A stretch of 13,601 nt of DNA from Bacilli bacterium (GTDB lineage Bacteria > Bacillota_I > Bacilli_A > RFN20 > CAG-288). The notes beneath the pieces are model-generated. The model saw nothing but the letters and a program-made list of their open reading frames with translations, searched no databases and was not told where the DNA came from. Position numbers and translations under genes: made by a program. Shown here piece by piece: positions 1 to 7,319 of this stretch. The first letter of the stretch is position 1; each line of letters opens with the position of its first letter. The stretch spans positions 1 to 13,601 of the forward strand of contig JALFLX010000084.1 of the NCBI GenBank assembly GCA_022774485.1, read 5' to 3'.

Positions 1-567
1 TTTATGCCTTATGTCACCAATGTTATCGCGGTCGGTATGGTCTTTGCTACTTTGTTCCAGCCTGCGGGTATCATCAATAAGATTTTTAACCTTGCGACGA
101 AGTGGGTCAGTCCGAATGGATCGACATGGGGAACTTGTATGTTTGTCCTTTGTCTCTACATCGTTTGGAACGCATTACCTTATAAGATATTAATCTTCAC
201 TTCCGGACTTCAGGGAATAGATCAGCAGTATTATGACGCTGCTAAAATCGATTCCACTCCGAAGTGGAAAACAGATCTTCACATCACTCTTCCTTTGCTC
301 TCTCCTCAAATTTTATACATTACTGTCACTTCATTCATCGGCGCATTCAAGGAATACAATGCGGTCATCGGTCTTTTAAACCGCAATTATTCTAGTTCCG
401 CCAATGTTCCGGATATGTACACTGTCGTCTATTACATCTACGATAAGCTTCAAAAAGGCGGCAATCAAATCCAGTACGCATCTGCAGCAGCCGTTATCCT
501 CTTTGTCATCATCATGTTAATCACGCTCGTTCAGATGCAAGTCAGCAAGAAAAAGGTGGTGTATTGA
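1..567 (+). CDS. ABC importer permease, MalF-like (5' end outside window)
   Basis: Inner-membrane subunit of a CUT1-type (carbohydrate uptake 1) ABC importer, forming half of the substrate channel. The reading frame is already open at base 1 (TTT, Phe), and the local sequence FMPYVTN aligns with an internal segment of the intact paralogue at 8882-9823. About 125 N-terminal residues therefore lie upstream, and the ATG at base 4 is an internal Met. The EAA loop that docks on the ATPase is visible as YYDAAKIDSTPKWKTDLHITLP, followed by two hydrophobic segments and a basic C-terminus (SKKKVVY). The stop overlaps the ribosome binding site of the next permease gene, indicating one operon. The substrate cannot be read from the sequence. 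The family call is firm; the true start is not visible. Confidence 0.93.
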   Translation, partial: FMPYVTNVIAVGMVFATLFQPAGIINKIFNLATKWVSPNGSTWGTCMFVLCLYIVWNALPYKILIFTSGLQGIDQQYYDAAKIDSTPKWKTDLHITLPLLSPQILYITVTSFIGAFKEYNAVIGLLNRNYSSSANVPDMYTVVYYIYDKLQKGGNQIQYASAAAVILFVIIMLITLVQMQVSKKKVVY

Positions 568-569
568 TT

Positions 570-1547
570 ATGAATAGACCTGCTCATATCACGACACATC
601 TCAATATTGTCACTAGAGGAAACCGCCTCGATGTCAACACCAGAGCGAAGATTGATAAGGTTCTTCACATCACTGGTCTTGTGATCACGTATGCGTTTTT
701 AATCTTCGCTGCCTTTATTGTCATCCTCCCGTTCTATTACATGATCATCGGTTCCTTCATGCAAGAAGCTGACTTGATCTCCGGCAAATTCTGGCCGGTC
801 TCTGGCTCTTTCTTCCAAAACATCGCTGACAACTATCAGAACACCTTAGCTCGATTCGATTATTTCGCCTATATCGGAAATACTTTGATCGTTGCTATTT
901 CCACTACTGCTTTGATGCTCCTTGTCACCATTTTCTCCGCCTTCGCCTTCGCTCGACTTGAGTTTAAAGGAAGAGAGTTCCTCTTCACCATCTTCTTAGC
1001 CACGATGATGATCCCTGGTGAGATGATGGTCATCACTAACTATAACACTATGTCAAATCTCGGTATGATCTCTGTTGATCAGACGAGATTGCAAGCATAT
1101 TTTGTCATGGTTGCTCCGTTTATCGCATCTGTCTTCTACATCTATCTCTTGCGTCAAAACTTCAAACAGATACCAAACGAGCTTTATCTCGCCAGCAAAG
1201 TCGATGGAAAATCCGATTGGGAATATCTTTGGAAAGTGATGGTTCCCTTAGCTGCTCCGACTTTAATCACTATCACCATTCTCTCCATCATCGGTTCTTG
1301 GAACGCTTATGTATGGCCTCAGATTGCAACCTCTGCTTCTAGAAATCCGGATAAGTATTGGTTGATTTCTGTCGCAATCCGTGGAACAGAAGCTTTGATG
1401 CTTGAAGATCCAAACGGCATCAAGATCACCCAGTATTCCTGGCAGATGGTCGCTTCGACCTTGACTGTCGTTCCGTTATTAATTTTGTTTATCATCTTCA
1501 GAAAATATATCATGAAAGGTACCGGAAGAGCCGGTATCAAAGGTTGA
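570..1547 (+). CDS. ABC importer permease, MalG-like
   Basis: Second channel-forming permease of the same CUT1-type importer, 325 residues, close to the usual MalG length. I chose ATG 570 because AAGGTGGT (553-560) lies about nine bases upstream. A TTG six bases earlier would leave only about three bases to that site. The N-terminal 35 residues are polar and cytoplasmic, followed by TM1 (ITYAFLIFAAFIVILPFYYM) and further hydrophobic segments. The EAA loop is ELYLASKVDGKSDWEYLWKV, followed by MVPLAAP. The C-terminus KYIMKGTGRAGIKG is nearly the same as in the MalG paralogue at 9823-11361, but this protein lacks that paralogue's long N-terminal extension. It starts two bases after the upstream stop, and the binding-protein gene follows after about 50 bases. 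Confidence 0.94.
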   Translation: MNRPAHITTHLNIVTRGNRLDVNTRAKIDKVLHITGLVITYAFLIFAAFIVILPFYYMIIGSFMQEADLISGKFWPVSGSFFQNIADNYQNTLARFDYFAYIGNTLIVAISTTALMLLVTIFSAFAFARLEFKGREFLFTIFLATMMIPGEMMVITNYNTMSNLGMISVDQTRLQAYFVMVAPFIASVFYIYLLRQNFKQIPNELYLASKVDGKSDWEYLWKVMVPLAAPTLITITILSIIGSWNAYVWPQIATSASRNPDKYWLISVAIRGTEALMLEDPNGIKITQYSWQMVASTLTVVPLLILFIIFRKYIMKGTGRAGIKG

Positions 1548-1596
1548 TTTTGAAGTGGTAATATCGGTTAACTTTATAAAGGGGGAAAACAACAAC

Positions 1597-3165
1597 ATGA
1601 AGTTAATGAAGAAAAGTCTCATCTTATTGCTCTCTACGTTTGCGTTAGTCGGCTGCGGAGGCAAAGGATCCGAATCCGTCGAAGAACACGATGTCGAAGT
1701 CATCTGGTGGAACAACTATCAGGTTCCTGAAGAAGGTGCCAAAGAAGAAGAAGCCAGAAAAAGCAGCACCTATCGCGAGTATTATTATGCTAAGGATTTA
1801 ATCGCCGCTTTTGAGGCTGAGAATCCGCACATCAAAATCACCACTGCTTATCAGGGAAGCTATAACGATATCGCGAAGGCTGTTAAAGCTGGTATCGATA
1901 CCGGAAACATCCCGACCATCGCTTCCACTTATCAGGACAATGTTGCCACCTATGTCGATGCTGAAGTCTCCTATGATATGAGTGAGTTTGCCAAGGAGTT
2001 AGAGAAAGATTCTGACTTCAACAAGAACTATCTCGATATCGAAAAAGGCTGCTTCAACGGCAAATATTATTCTTTACCCTACTCTAAGTCTGCTGAGACC
2101 TTAGTCGTTAACAAGACTGTCTTTGACAAGGTCGGCGCTGGTGAGTCTGGCACCACTACTACCAAAGAAAGCGATGGTAAAACTGTCAATGTTTACACTG
2201 CTCCTGTCGCTGCTGAGAGCAAGGCTGCTTATACCGTTCCTCAGAACATGTTTGAAGTTGCTGAACTCGCCAGAAAGATGAAGGCTGATTATCCTGAAGT
2301 CTTCGCTGAACAGAGAGATGAAGATGGCTACTTCAAGGCTGTTCCGTTCTGCTGGGATTCCACTGAAAATATGTTCATCACCATGATGGAGAACTCTACT
2401 GCTGAATACACTGATGGTTCTGCTGCTACCTTAGGTTCCAAGATCAAGTGGAACACTCAGGCTGCTAAGGATGTTGTCATCCAGCTCAAGAAGTGGAACA
2501 ACGAAGGCTTAATCGCCACTCAGAACCAGCTTCCGATCACCAACGCCTCCAAGGGTTACCATGAATATTCTTCCAACATGGTTGTCGCTGGTAAGATTTT
2601 CATGTGTGTTTCTTCCACTGCTGGTGCTCGTTACTTCGCCACTGACGGCGGTTTCCAGGCTCAGCTTAACCACAATGTCAACTGGGCTGCTGGAACCAAG
2701 GCTGATGATGCTAAGGTCATCTCTCAGGGTCCGTCCTTAACCTTCTTCCGCAACAAAGATACTGCGGTCAATGAAGCTGCTTTCAAGTTCTACAAGTTCC
2801 TCACCAACACTGAGAATTCTGCAAAATTAGCGGTTAACACTGCTTACTTCCCGCTTCGTGCTTCTTCTTATCAGACTGAGGATGTTAAGAAACTCACTTC
2901 TGCGGTCAACACTGCTACTGCTGAATCCAAGTACTCTGCTAAGAATTCTGATTACACCGGTCAGGCCTTAAAGCTCAACGAGACTTACGCTTCTAAGAAC
3001 AACTACTACATGTCTGATGCTTTCGTCGGCTCTGCTGATATCAGAATTGCTGTCGGTAACCTCTTAAACGATGTCTTCAACGATCGGGCTGCTAAGACTG
3101 ATGATGAGATCGCCACTTTAGTCAACACCAAGTTCCAGGAAGCGTTCGAATCTGTCACTAAGTAA
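1597..3165 (+). CDS. ABC importer solute-binding lipoprotein (family 1/8 type)
   Basis: Extracellular, lipid-anchored receptor that captures the substrate and delivers it to the two permeases encoded just upstream; 522 residues. I chose ATG 1597 because AAAGGGGG (1578-1585) precedes it at 11 bases and the frame then opens with a textbook signal peptide: basic MKLMKK, a hydrophobic core, and lipobox LVGC with the lipidated Cys at residue 20. A GTG at 1555 would bury this signal. The motif QGSYNDIAKAVKAGI (about residue 85 onward) and the C-terminal AFVGSADIRIAVGNLL recur in diverged form in the binding protein at 11399-12907, so the two are paralogues. The second half uses a narrow codon set (GCT, AAG, AAC, TTC, ACT), as expected for very high expression. 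Substrate unknown. Confidence 0.93.
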   Translation: MKLMKKSLILLLSTFALVGCGGKGSESVEEHDVEVIWWNNYQVPEEGAKEEEARKSSTYREYYYAKDLIAAFEAENPHIKITTAYQGSYNDIAKAVKAGIDTGNIPTIASTYQDNVATYVDAEVSYDMSEFAKELEKDSDFNKNYLDIEKGCFNGKYYSLPYSKSAETLVVNKTVFDKVGAGESGTTTTKESDGKTVNVYTAPVAAESKAAYTVPQNMFEVAELARKMKADYPEVFAEQRDEDGYFKAVPFCWDSTENMFITMMENSTAEYTDGSAATLGSKIKWNTQAAKDVVIQLKKWNNEGLIATQNQLPITNASKGYHEYSSNMVVAGKIFMCVSSTAGARYFATDGGFQAQLNHNVNWAAGTKADDAKVISQGPSLTFFRNKDTAVNEAAFKFYKFLTNTENSAKLAVNTAYFPLRASSYQTEDVKKLTSAVNTATAESKYSAKNSDYTGQALKLNETYASKNNYYMSDAFVGSADIRIAVGNLLNDVFNDRAAKTDDEIATLVNTKFQEAFESVTK

Positions 3166-3178
3166 AAAATCACACAAG

Positions 3179-3598
3179 ATGAAACGGGTTTGTATCTCCT
3201 GCGGTAAACAATTTGATGATCATGATTCTCTTGTCTGTCCTCATTGCCTCTATGACAACTGCTTGGACAACAAGACAGTGAAGGATGTTCATCTCATTCA
3301 CCAGAACGCGCACAATCACATCACAGTAGAGACGGACAGAAAAAATTCTGGCTTAGTCTTTCTTGTGCTCGGTTTGATCTTCTTGGTGATCGCAGTGCTC
3401 TTCTTCTTCCTATCCTTTAAGTTCAACCCGATCCGTGAACGTGTCTTCCAACCGACTTCGATTGAATTTATTTGCTCGATGCTCTGTCTTGCGTTCTCCT
3501 TGTTCGGAATCACATTCGGACTGGTGAAGCTTATCACGGCAAACATCCGAATCAAATTCTATCGAAACGTGATTCAAAACATCAAAATCCAGCATTGA
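3179..3598 (+). CDS. Zinc-ribbon membrane protein of unknown function
   Basis: Small protein of 139 residues that I do not recognise as a named family. The N-terminus holds two CxxC pairs (C5/C8 and C20/C23, in CISCG and CPHC), the layout of a zinc ribbon. Two hydrophobic segments follow, at about residues 58-80 and 98-123, so it is likely a double-spanning membrane protein with its metal site in the cytoplasm. It starts 13 bases after the binding-protein stop and ends just before a strong terminator, so it is the last gene of the importer operon. No Shine-Dalgarno sequence is visible before the ATG, so it may depend on translational coupling. Its link to transport is only positional. Confidence 0.75.
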   Translation: MKRVCISCGKQFDDHDSLVCPHCLYDNCLDNKTVKDVHLIHQNAHNHITVETDRKNSGLVFLVLGLIFLVIAVLFFFLSFKFNPIRERVFQPTSIEFICSMLCLAFSLFGITFGLVKLITANIRIKFYRNVIQNIKIQH

Positions 3599-3614
3599 AT
3601 CAAAACGATTGACC

Positions 3615-3650
3615 AAGAGCTTCTTCCTTCGGGAGGAGGCTCTTTTGTTG
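3615..3650 (+). terminator. Rho-independent terminator with UUCG tetraloop
   Basis: A 13-bp stem (3615-3627 with 3632-3644; two G-U pairs, otherwise perfect) closes on a TTCG tetraloop with a C-G closing pair, an exceptionally stable hairpin. TTTTGTT runs on from the 3' arm. It lies 17 bases after the zinc-ribbon gene and would end the first importer operon. Confidence 0.9.
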
Positions 3651-3666
3651 TGGTGTTAATTTATGA

Positions 3667-3709
3667 AACTCACAATTTTACTAAATTTAGTATTTTTGTG
3701 AGTTTGTGT
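3667..3709. repeat. 43-bp palindromic direct repeat, copy 1
   Basis: Identical over 43 bases to 4987-5029. Its first 38 bases form an interrupted palindrome: outer arms AACTCACAA (3667-3675) and TTGTGAGTT (3696-3704), unpaired TTT on each side, and a perfect 14-bp centre TACTAAATTTAGTA (3679-3692). A TGTGT tail completes the shared block. This copy sits immediately upstream of the ATPase-nuclease gene. The form fits an operator for a dimeric protein or a recombination site. Confidence 0.95.
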
Positions 3710-3715
3710 TATAAT
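3686..3715 (+). promoter_or_regulatory. Probable promoter of the ATPase-nuclease gene
   Basis: A perfect -10 box TATAAT lies at 3710-3715. The -35 region falls inside the palindromic repeat: TTTAGT (3686-3691, 18-bp spacing) or TTAGTA (3687-3692, 17 bp), a weak match to TTGACA. Transcription would start near 3722, about ten bases before the gene. A protein bound to the repeat would cover the -35 region, suggesting control through the repeat. Confidence 0.6.
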
Positions 3716-3732
3716 AAACAAAAGAGGAACTC

Positions 3733-4983
3733 ATGATGTTGATACAAAGGCAGATTCTTCCCTATGTGGAGAAAACGATCTCAGAATATCCAGTTACATT
3801 GATCACCGGAGCAAGACAAGTCGGTAAAACAACCCTTGTCACGATGATTGAGAAGAAGCATGGTTATACTTACTTCTCTTTTGATGACACCGATCTGATG
3901 AAAGAAGCAAAAGAGAATCCGAAACTGTTTTTGAAAAATCATCCTGCTCCTGTTATTTTCGACGAGATTCAACGAGTTCCTGAACTTTTTCTTGAGATAG
4001 AAGCGAGTGTCAATAAAATAAGAAGAGAACAAGGAAGTATCGCTGCAAATGGCATGTATCTTCTTACCGGTTCTCAAAAATACCGTTTGATGAAAGGAGT
4101 GAGTGAATCTTTATCTGGAAGAGTTGGAATCATCGAGCTTCCTCCTCTCTCTCAAGCAGAGATCAGAAACTATTCTTCCCATGTCTTTGAAGTGGAAGCT
4201 GAAATATTATCAAAACTCTCAGAGGAGAGAAGTCTTTCTGAAGAGGAATTATATGATTCTATCTTGCGTGGGTTTTATCCAGCGAGGTGGGAAATTGAAG
4301 GAATGCCGATTAAAAATTTCTATTCCAATTATGTGAAAACCTATGTGGAAAGGGATGTTTCTCAACTGATCAACTTGAGAGATCAGATGAAGTTTGAAAA
4401 CTTCATTAAAGTGATCGCTTCTCTGACAGGAGAAGAATTTATCGCTGATAACATCGCAAAGACAATCGGTGTCGATAAGAACACTGTGGTCAGCTGGGTA
4501 TCGATCCTGCTTACAAGCGATTTGATTTCTCTACTTCCTTCCTATTATGAAGATTCTATCAACAAACGAATCGTAAAACGAAAAAAACTGTATGTCAACG
4601 ATACTGGATTAGCATGTTTCCTTTTAGGGATCGACTCAGTGAAAGCGTTAAAGCAATCGTCGTTCAAAGGTAGAATGATTGAAACTTATATTCATAATGA
4701 GATTCGGAAAGGATATCTGAATGCTGGGGAAGAGATTGATTCGAAACTATTCTTTTATCGAGACAACAACCAGAATGAAATCGATTTGATTTTGTTAAGA
4801 GATGGAGAATTGAATTTGATTGAATGCAAAGCGGGGAAGAATATTTCGAAAGCTGCAGTAAAAAGTTTCTCTCAGCTTAAAGGGAGTAAGTACGATCAAA
4901 AAGGCGGCTGTGTTATCTGTCTTACCGATGATCCTGTTCGGATTGAAGCGGGTATATACGCTTATCCGATCCGTTGCCTGTAA
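3733..4983 (+). CDS. AAA ATPase with PD-(D/E)XK nuclease-like C-terminus (AAA_14/DUF4143 type)
   Basis: Stand-alone ATPase of 416 residues. The N-terminal AAA module shows Walker A GARQVGKT (26-33), Walker B VIFDEIQ (74-80), sensor-like LLTGSQ (110-115) and a conserved SGR (128-130). A middle region resembles a helix-turn-helix (about 236-262, ADNIAKTIGVDKNTVVSWV). The C-terminal DUF4143-like part carries E317 in RMIETYI, D351 in NEIDLIL and ECK (364-366), the residue pattern of PD-(D/E)XK nucleases. Family members are widespread but their cellular role is poorly defined; nuclease activity is inferred. AGAGGAA (3723-3729) precedes two adjacent ATGs, and the second (3736) has slightly better spacing. 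The gene is monocistronic between two identical palindromic repeats, and its codon usage is more A/T-ending than the transporter genes. Confidence 0.9.
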   Translation: MMLIQRQILPYVEKTISEYPVTLITGARQVGKTTLVTMIEKKHGYTYFSFDDTDLMKEAKENPKLFLKNHPAPVIFDEIQRVPELFLEIEASVNKIRREQGSIAANGMYLLTGSQKYRLMKGVSESLSGRVGIIELPPLSQAEIRNYSSHVFEVEAEILSKLSEERSLSEEELYDSILRGFYPARWEIEGMPIKNFYSNYVKTYVERDVSQLINLRDQMKFENFIKVIASLTGEEFIADNIAKTIGVDKNTVVSWVSILLTSDLISLLPSYYEDSINKRIVKRKKLYVNDTGLACFLLGIDSVKALKQSSFKGRMIETYIHNEIRKGYLNAGEEIDSKLFFYRDNNQNEIDLILLRDGELNLIECKAGKNISKAAVKSFSQLKGSKYDQKGGCVICLTDDPVRIEAGIYAYPIRCL

Positions 4984-4986
4984 AAG

Positions 4987-5029
4987 AACTCACAATTTTA
5001 CTAAATTTAGTATTTTTGTGAGTTTGTGT
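4987..5029. repeat. 43-bp palindromic direct repeat, copy 2
   Basis: Exact second copy of the repeat at 3667-3709, offset by 1320 bp and starting three bases after the ATPase-nuclease stop codon. The flanking bases differ on both sides of the two copies, so the identity ends sharply. It lies 66 bases upstream of the first RDD-family gene, so it may belong to that promoter region, or mark the far edge of a cassette. Confidence 0.95.
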
Positions 5030-5080
5030 AGGATATGATACGATAAGCAGGGATTGTCACTATAGAAGAAATGCTGTTTT

Positions 5081-5095
5081 TGATATAATAGTCTC
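5081..5095 (+). promoter_or_regulatory. Extended -10 promoter directly before the RDD gene pair
   Basis: TGATATAAT (5081-5089) is an extended -10 element: TG, one base, then a perfect TATAAT at 5084-5089. No good -35 box sits at 16-18 bp, which extended -10 promoters tolerate. The expected start point, about seven bases past the -10, coincides with the ATG at 5096, predicting a leaderless transcript. Confidence 0.6.
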
Positions 5096-6325
5096 ATGAT
5101 TTCACAGATAGATCTTGTCGATGTATCGACCTGTAAGAAAGCAAAACTCGGAAGAAGAGTCGTACAGCTCTTCATCGATTTTTTCCTTGTTTTCATCGTC
5201 TCTTTTTCTCTTTATGCTTTTGTTTGCCAACCGATTGTAAACGCCTTGCCAATCACAGCAAAGAACAATCAGACTCTTCAGGAAAAAAGTGAAGAAGTCA
5301 CTTCGATTATCGAAGAGACTCATCTCCAGAAAAGAGGAGAGAACGGAAGACTTGTCCCGTTAAAAACTGGCGCTCAGAATTATGTGAAGAGCTTAGTGAA
5401 AACATCTTGTCTCACCTTAGGAATCGATTATTATCAGCTTAAGGATGGGAAGAAAGAAATTCTTCCCGTGAAAGAAGAGGAATGCTTAACTTATTCTCTT
5501 TCTTCTTATTATCCAAACGATGATATCCGCTCCTATTTCTTGGTGTTCCGTAAGAAAAATGCAAGTTTTTATGATGAGACTATCAGTGATTATTCATTTC
5601 CTGATCTCTATGATAAATTCTTTTTAAATAAGTGTTCAAATTATGTAAGTGACTCTTTTGATAAAGAAAAAGATGTTTTATTGTTGAACCGTGAATCTAC
5701 GACTCGCCTCCTCGATTATTTCGCTTATCAAGGAGAAGCGGGAAAAGAGGAATATGAGAATCTTGTCTCTTCTTATGAGACTGCGATCAGAGAGGGTGTC
5801 GCGGAAGTAGAGAATCACTATGTTCCTTACAAGAAAGCTTACGAGCAGTTTAAAAATGCCTTTTCTTTGTCTTACCAGCTCGATGCTCTATTTTTGTTCT
5901 TAGCGTATCTTGTTGGATTCTTGCTTGTCCATGTTGTTTTGCTTCTTTGCTTTAGAGGACAAAGTCTAGGCATGAAGGTCTATTCGATGGCGTATCGTAG
6001 AACAGACTTGATGGAGATGAGATTCCCTAACCATCTCATCCACACGCTTGTCTTGTTTGTGGAGGAGTTTTGTCTGGTGTTTTTGATGGCGCTGATGCTC
6101 AACAATTTGAGAATGCTCTCCATTCCGATATTAGGGCCGATCTCTTTGATGAATCTTGCGGTGTTCTCATTCCTTGTTCTTCTCGTCTCTCTTATTTTCT
6201 TCTTTGTGAACAAGAATCATCAGACCTTGTCGGAATATGCTTCTCTTTGTGAGATGGTGGATTTGAAAGAGAAAGAGGATTCTTTCTATATGATTCAAGA
6301 GAGGGAAAACAATGGCGGAAAATGA
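5096..6325 (+). CDS. RDD-family membrane protein with large extracytoplasmic loop
   Basis: Integral membrane protein of 409 residues, function unknown. RDD features: LGRRVVQLFIDFFLVF (about 18-33) beginning TM1, and RGQSLGMKVYSM (about 287-298) after the second hydrophobic segment. Two more hydrophobic segments lie near 314-337 and 350-371. Between TM1 and TM2 is a polar region of about 205 residues (52-258) rich in Lys, Glu, Tyr and Ser, predicted outside the cell and much longer than in simple RDD proteins. ATG 5096 is the only reasonable start: an in-frame TGA lies at 5081-5083, and no Shine-Dalgarno or alternative start fits. The gene overlaps its paralogue by 14 bases. Some RDD proteins have been linked to ion transport; nothing here proves that role. 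Confidence 0.85.
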   Translation: MISQIDLVDVSTCKKAKLGRRVVQLFIDFFLVFIVSFSLYAFVCQPIVNALPITAKNNQTLQEKSEEVTSIIEETHLQKRGENGRLVPLKTGAQNYVKSLVKTSCLTLGIDYYQLKDGKKEILPVKEEECLTYSLSSYYPNDDIRSYFLVFRKKNASFYDETISDYSFPDLYDKFFLNKCSNYVSDSFDKEKDVLLLNRESTTRLLDYFAYQGEAGKEEYENLVSSYETAIREGVAEVENHYVPYKKAYEQFKNAFSLSYQLDALFLFLAYLVGFLLVHVVLLLCFRGQSLGMKVYSMAYRRTDLMEMRFPNHLIHTLVLFVEEFCLVFLMALMLNNLRMLSIPILGPISLMNLAVFSFLVLLVSLIFFFVNKNHQTLSEYASLCEMVDLKEKEDSFYMIQERENNGGK

Positions 6326-7271
6326 GAATAACACGGTGTTAGAATATTCTAAAGCTCGCATTTACCAGCGCGTGTTTTCTTTTTTCATCGACTTGTTTTT
6401 AGCTGTTCTTCTCGGGATGATTATCAACTCTCTCTGCGGTTTGGTGACTAGTGTTGTTCCAAAATATCAAGAAGTATTACAAGAGAGAATTGAGCTTCAA
6501 GACCAGAGCGGATTATTCGATGAGAATCAAAAGCTTTGGACATTATCTTTAGAAGGCAGCGATATGACAATTCAAGAAAAGAAAGAACTTCTCTCAACTC
6601 GATTGGATGAGTTTTATCATAACGATGTCTTCTTTGAGGATGACACCTTTTATCAAAGTTATCAGAAGAGAAAAAGTGAAGCGGTCAATGAGAAAGGAGA
6701 GCTTCTCTTCCAACTGATTTCCGGCTCTTATGTCGAAAAAGATTTCTCGGATGATGTCTATTATTCGTTTTATCAGAAAGAGTTTGAGAACTATGCTTCT
6801 GCCGCTCTATCTCATAATGTTCGCTTTGCAGACCTTTCGAATTTGATTGTTAGAATCTCTGTGATTGAGATTGTCTTATCAATGAGTGTCGGATTTGCAC
6901 TCTCTTTTGTTATTATGCCTTTGATTCTAAAGAGAGGAAGAAAGACAATCGGCATGTATCTATTTAAAATTTCTCTCGTAGGAGGAGATGCTTTAAACGT
7001 GAGAGGGAAGACACTGGTCTTTAGAAATGCCCTTTTGCTTCTGATCGGATATTGGTTGACGATTTTCACCTTTGGAATCCCGTGGCTAGTGTCTCTCACG
7101 ATGATGACATTTTCAAAAACAGGGCAGGATTTCTTTGATTACATGAGTGGAACTTATGTTGTCTCTACCAAAGATAAAGACATCTATCTCGACTATGCAG
7201 AATATCTTGCCCGGACAGAAGAAAGCAAAAAAGCCAGCATTGAAAATCGGGATTTTGAGATGACGCGATAG
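6312..7271 (+). CDS. RDD-family membrane protein, paralogue of the upstream gene
   Basis: Integral membrane protein of 319 residues. It shares the N-terminal pattern with its neighbour (KARIYQRVFSFFIDLFLAVL, about 15-34) and has a clearer RDD C-terminus: KTIGMYLFKISLVGG (211-225), an Arg in VFRNALLLL, and GQDFFDYMSGTYVV (271-284). A polar loop of about 130 residues (50-178) separates TM1 from TM2. The tail after TM4 is charged and cytoplasmic. GAGAGGG (6299-6305) gives a good ribosome binding site six bases before the ATG, inside the end of the upstream gene. The 14-base overlap implies translational coupling and perhaps a heteromeric complex, which is inference. Substrate or role unknown. 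Confidence 0.87.
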   Translation: MAENENNTVLEYSKARIYQRVFSFFIDLFLAVLLGMIINSLCGLVTSVVPKYQEVLQERIELQDQSGLFDENQKLWTLSLEGSDMTIQEKKELLSTRLDEFYHNDVFFEDDTFYQSYQKRKSEAVNEKGELLFQLISGSYVEKDFSDDVYYSFYQKEFENYASAALSHNVRFADLSNLIVRISVIEIVLSMSVGFALSFVIMPLILKRGRKTIGMYLFKISLVGGDALNVRGKTLVFRNALLLLIGYWLTIFTFGIPWLVSLTMMTFSKTGQDFFDYMSGTYVVSTKDKDIYLDYAEYLARTEESKKASIENRDFEMTR

Positions 7272-7289
7272 GCTTTTTGCCTTATTTTT
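7270..7289 (+). terminator. Weak possible terminator after the RDD pair
   Basis: A short AGGC/GCCT stem (7270-7273 with 7279-7282) with a TTTTT loop overlaps the TAG stop and is followed by TTATTTTT-like sequence. Four base pairs is marginal, so the call is tentative. A new promoter begins only about 30 bases further on. Confidence 0.3.
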
Positions 7290-7319
7290 CAACCTTTCTG
7301 TTAAGTTTTCTTTTCTATA

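Noticed and set aside
1555..1596. GTG 1555 as the start of the first binding protein
   Set aside because: It would add 14 polar residues before the signal peptide and has no ribosome binding site, while ATG 1597 has both a strong one and a proper lipoprotein signal.
3667..3709. The palindromic repeat as a transcription terminator
   Set aside because: The RNA could fold, but no U-run follows (TGTGTTATAAT or TGTGTAGGAT), and a much better terminator stands at 3615-3650. The -10 box right after copy 1 fits an operator or promoter role better.
5034..5039. TATGAT after repeat copy 2 as the RDD promoter -10
   Set aside because: The matching -35 position reads TATTTT, and it lies over 50 bases from the gene. 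The extended -10 TGATATAAT at 5081-5089 is stronger, although a second upstream promoter cannot be excluded.
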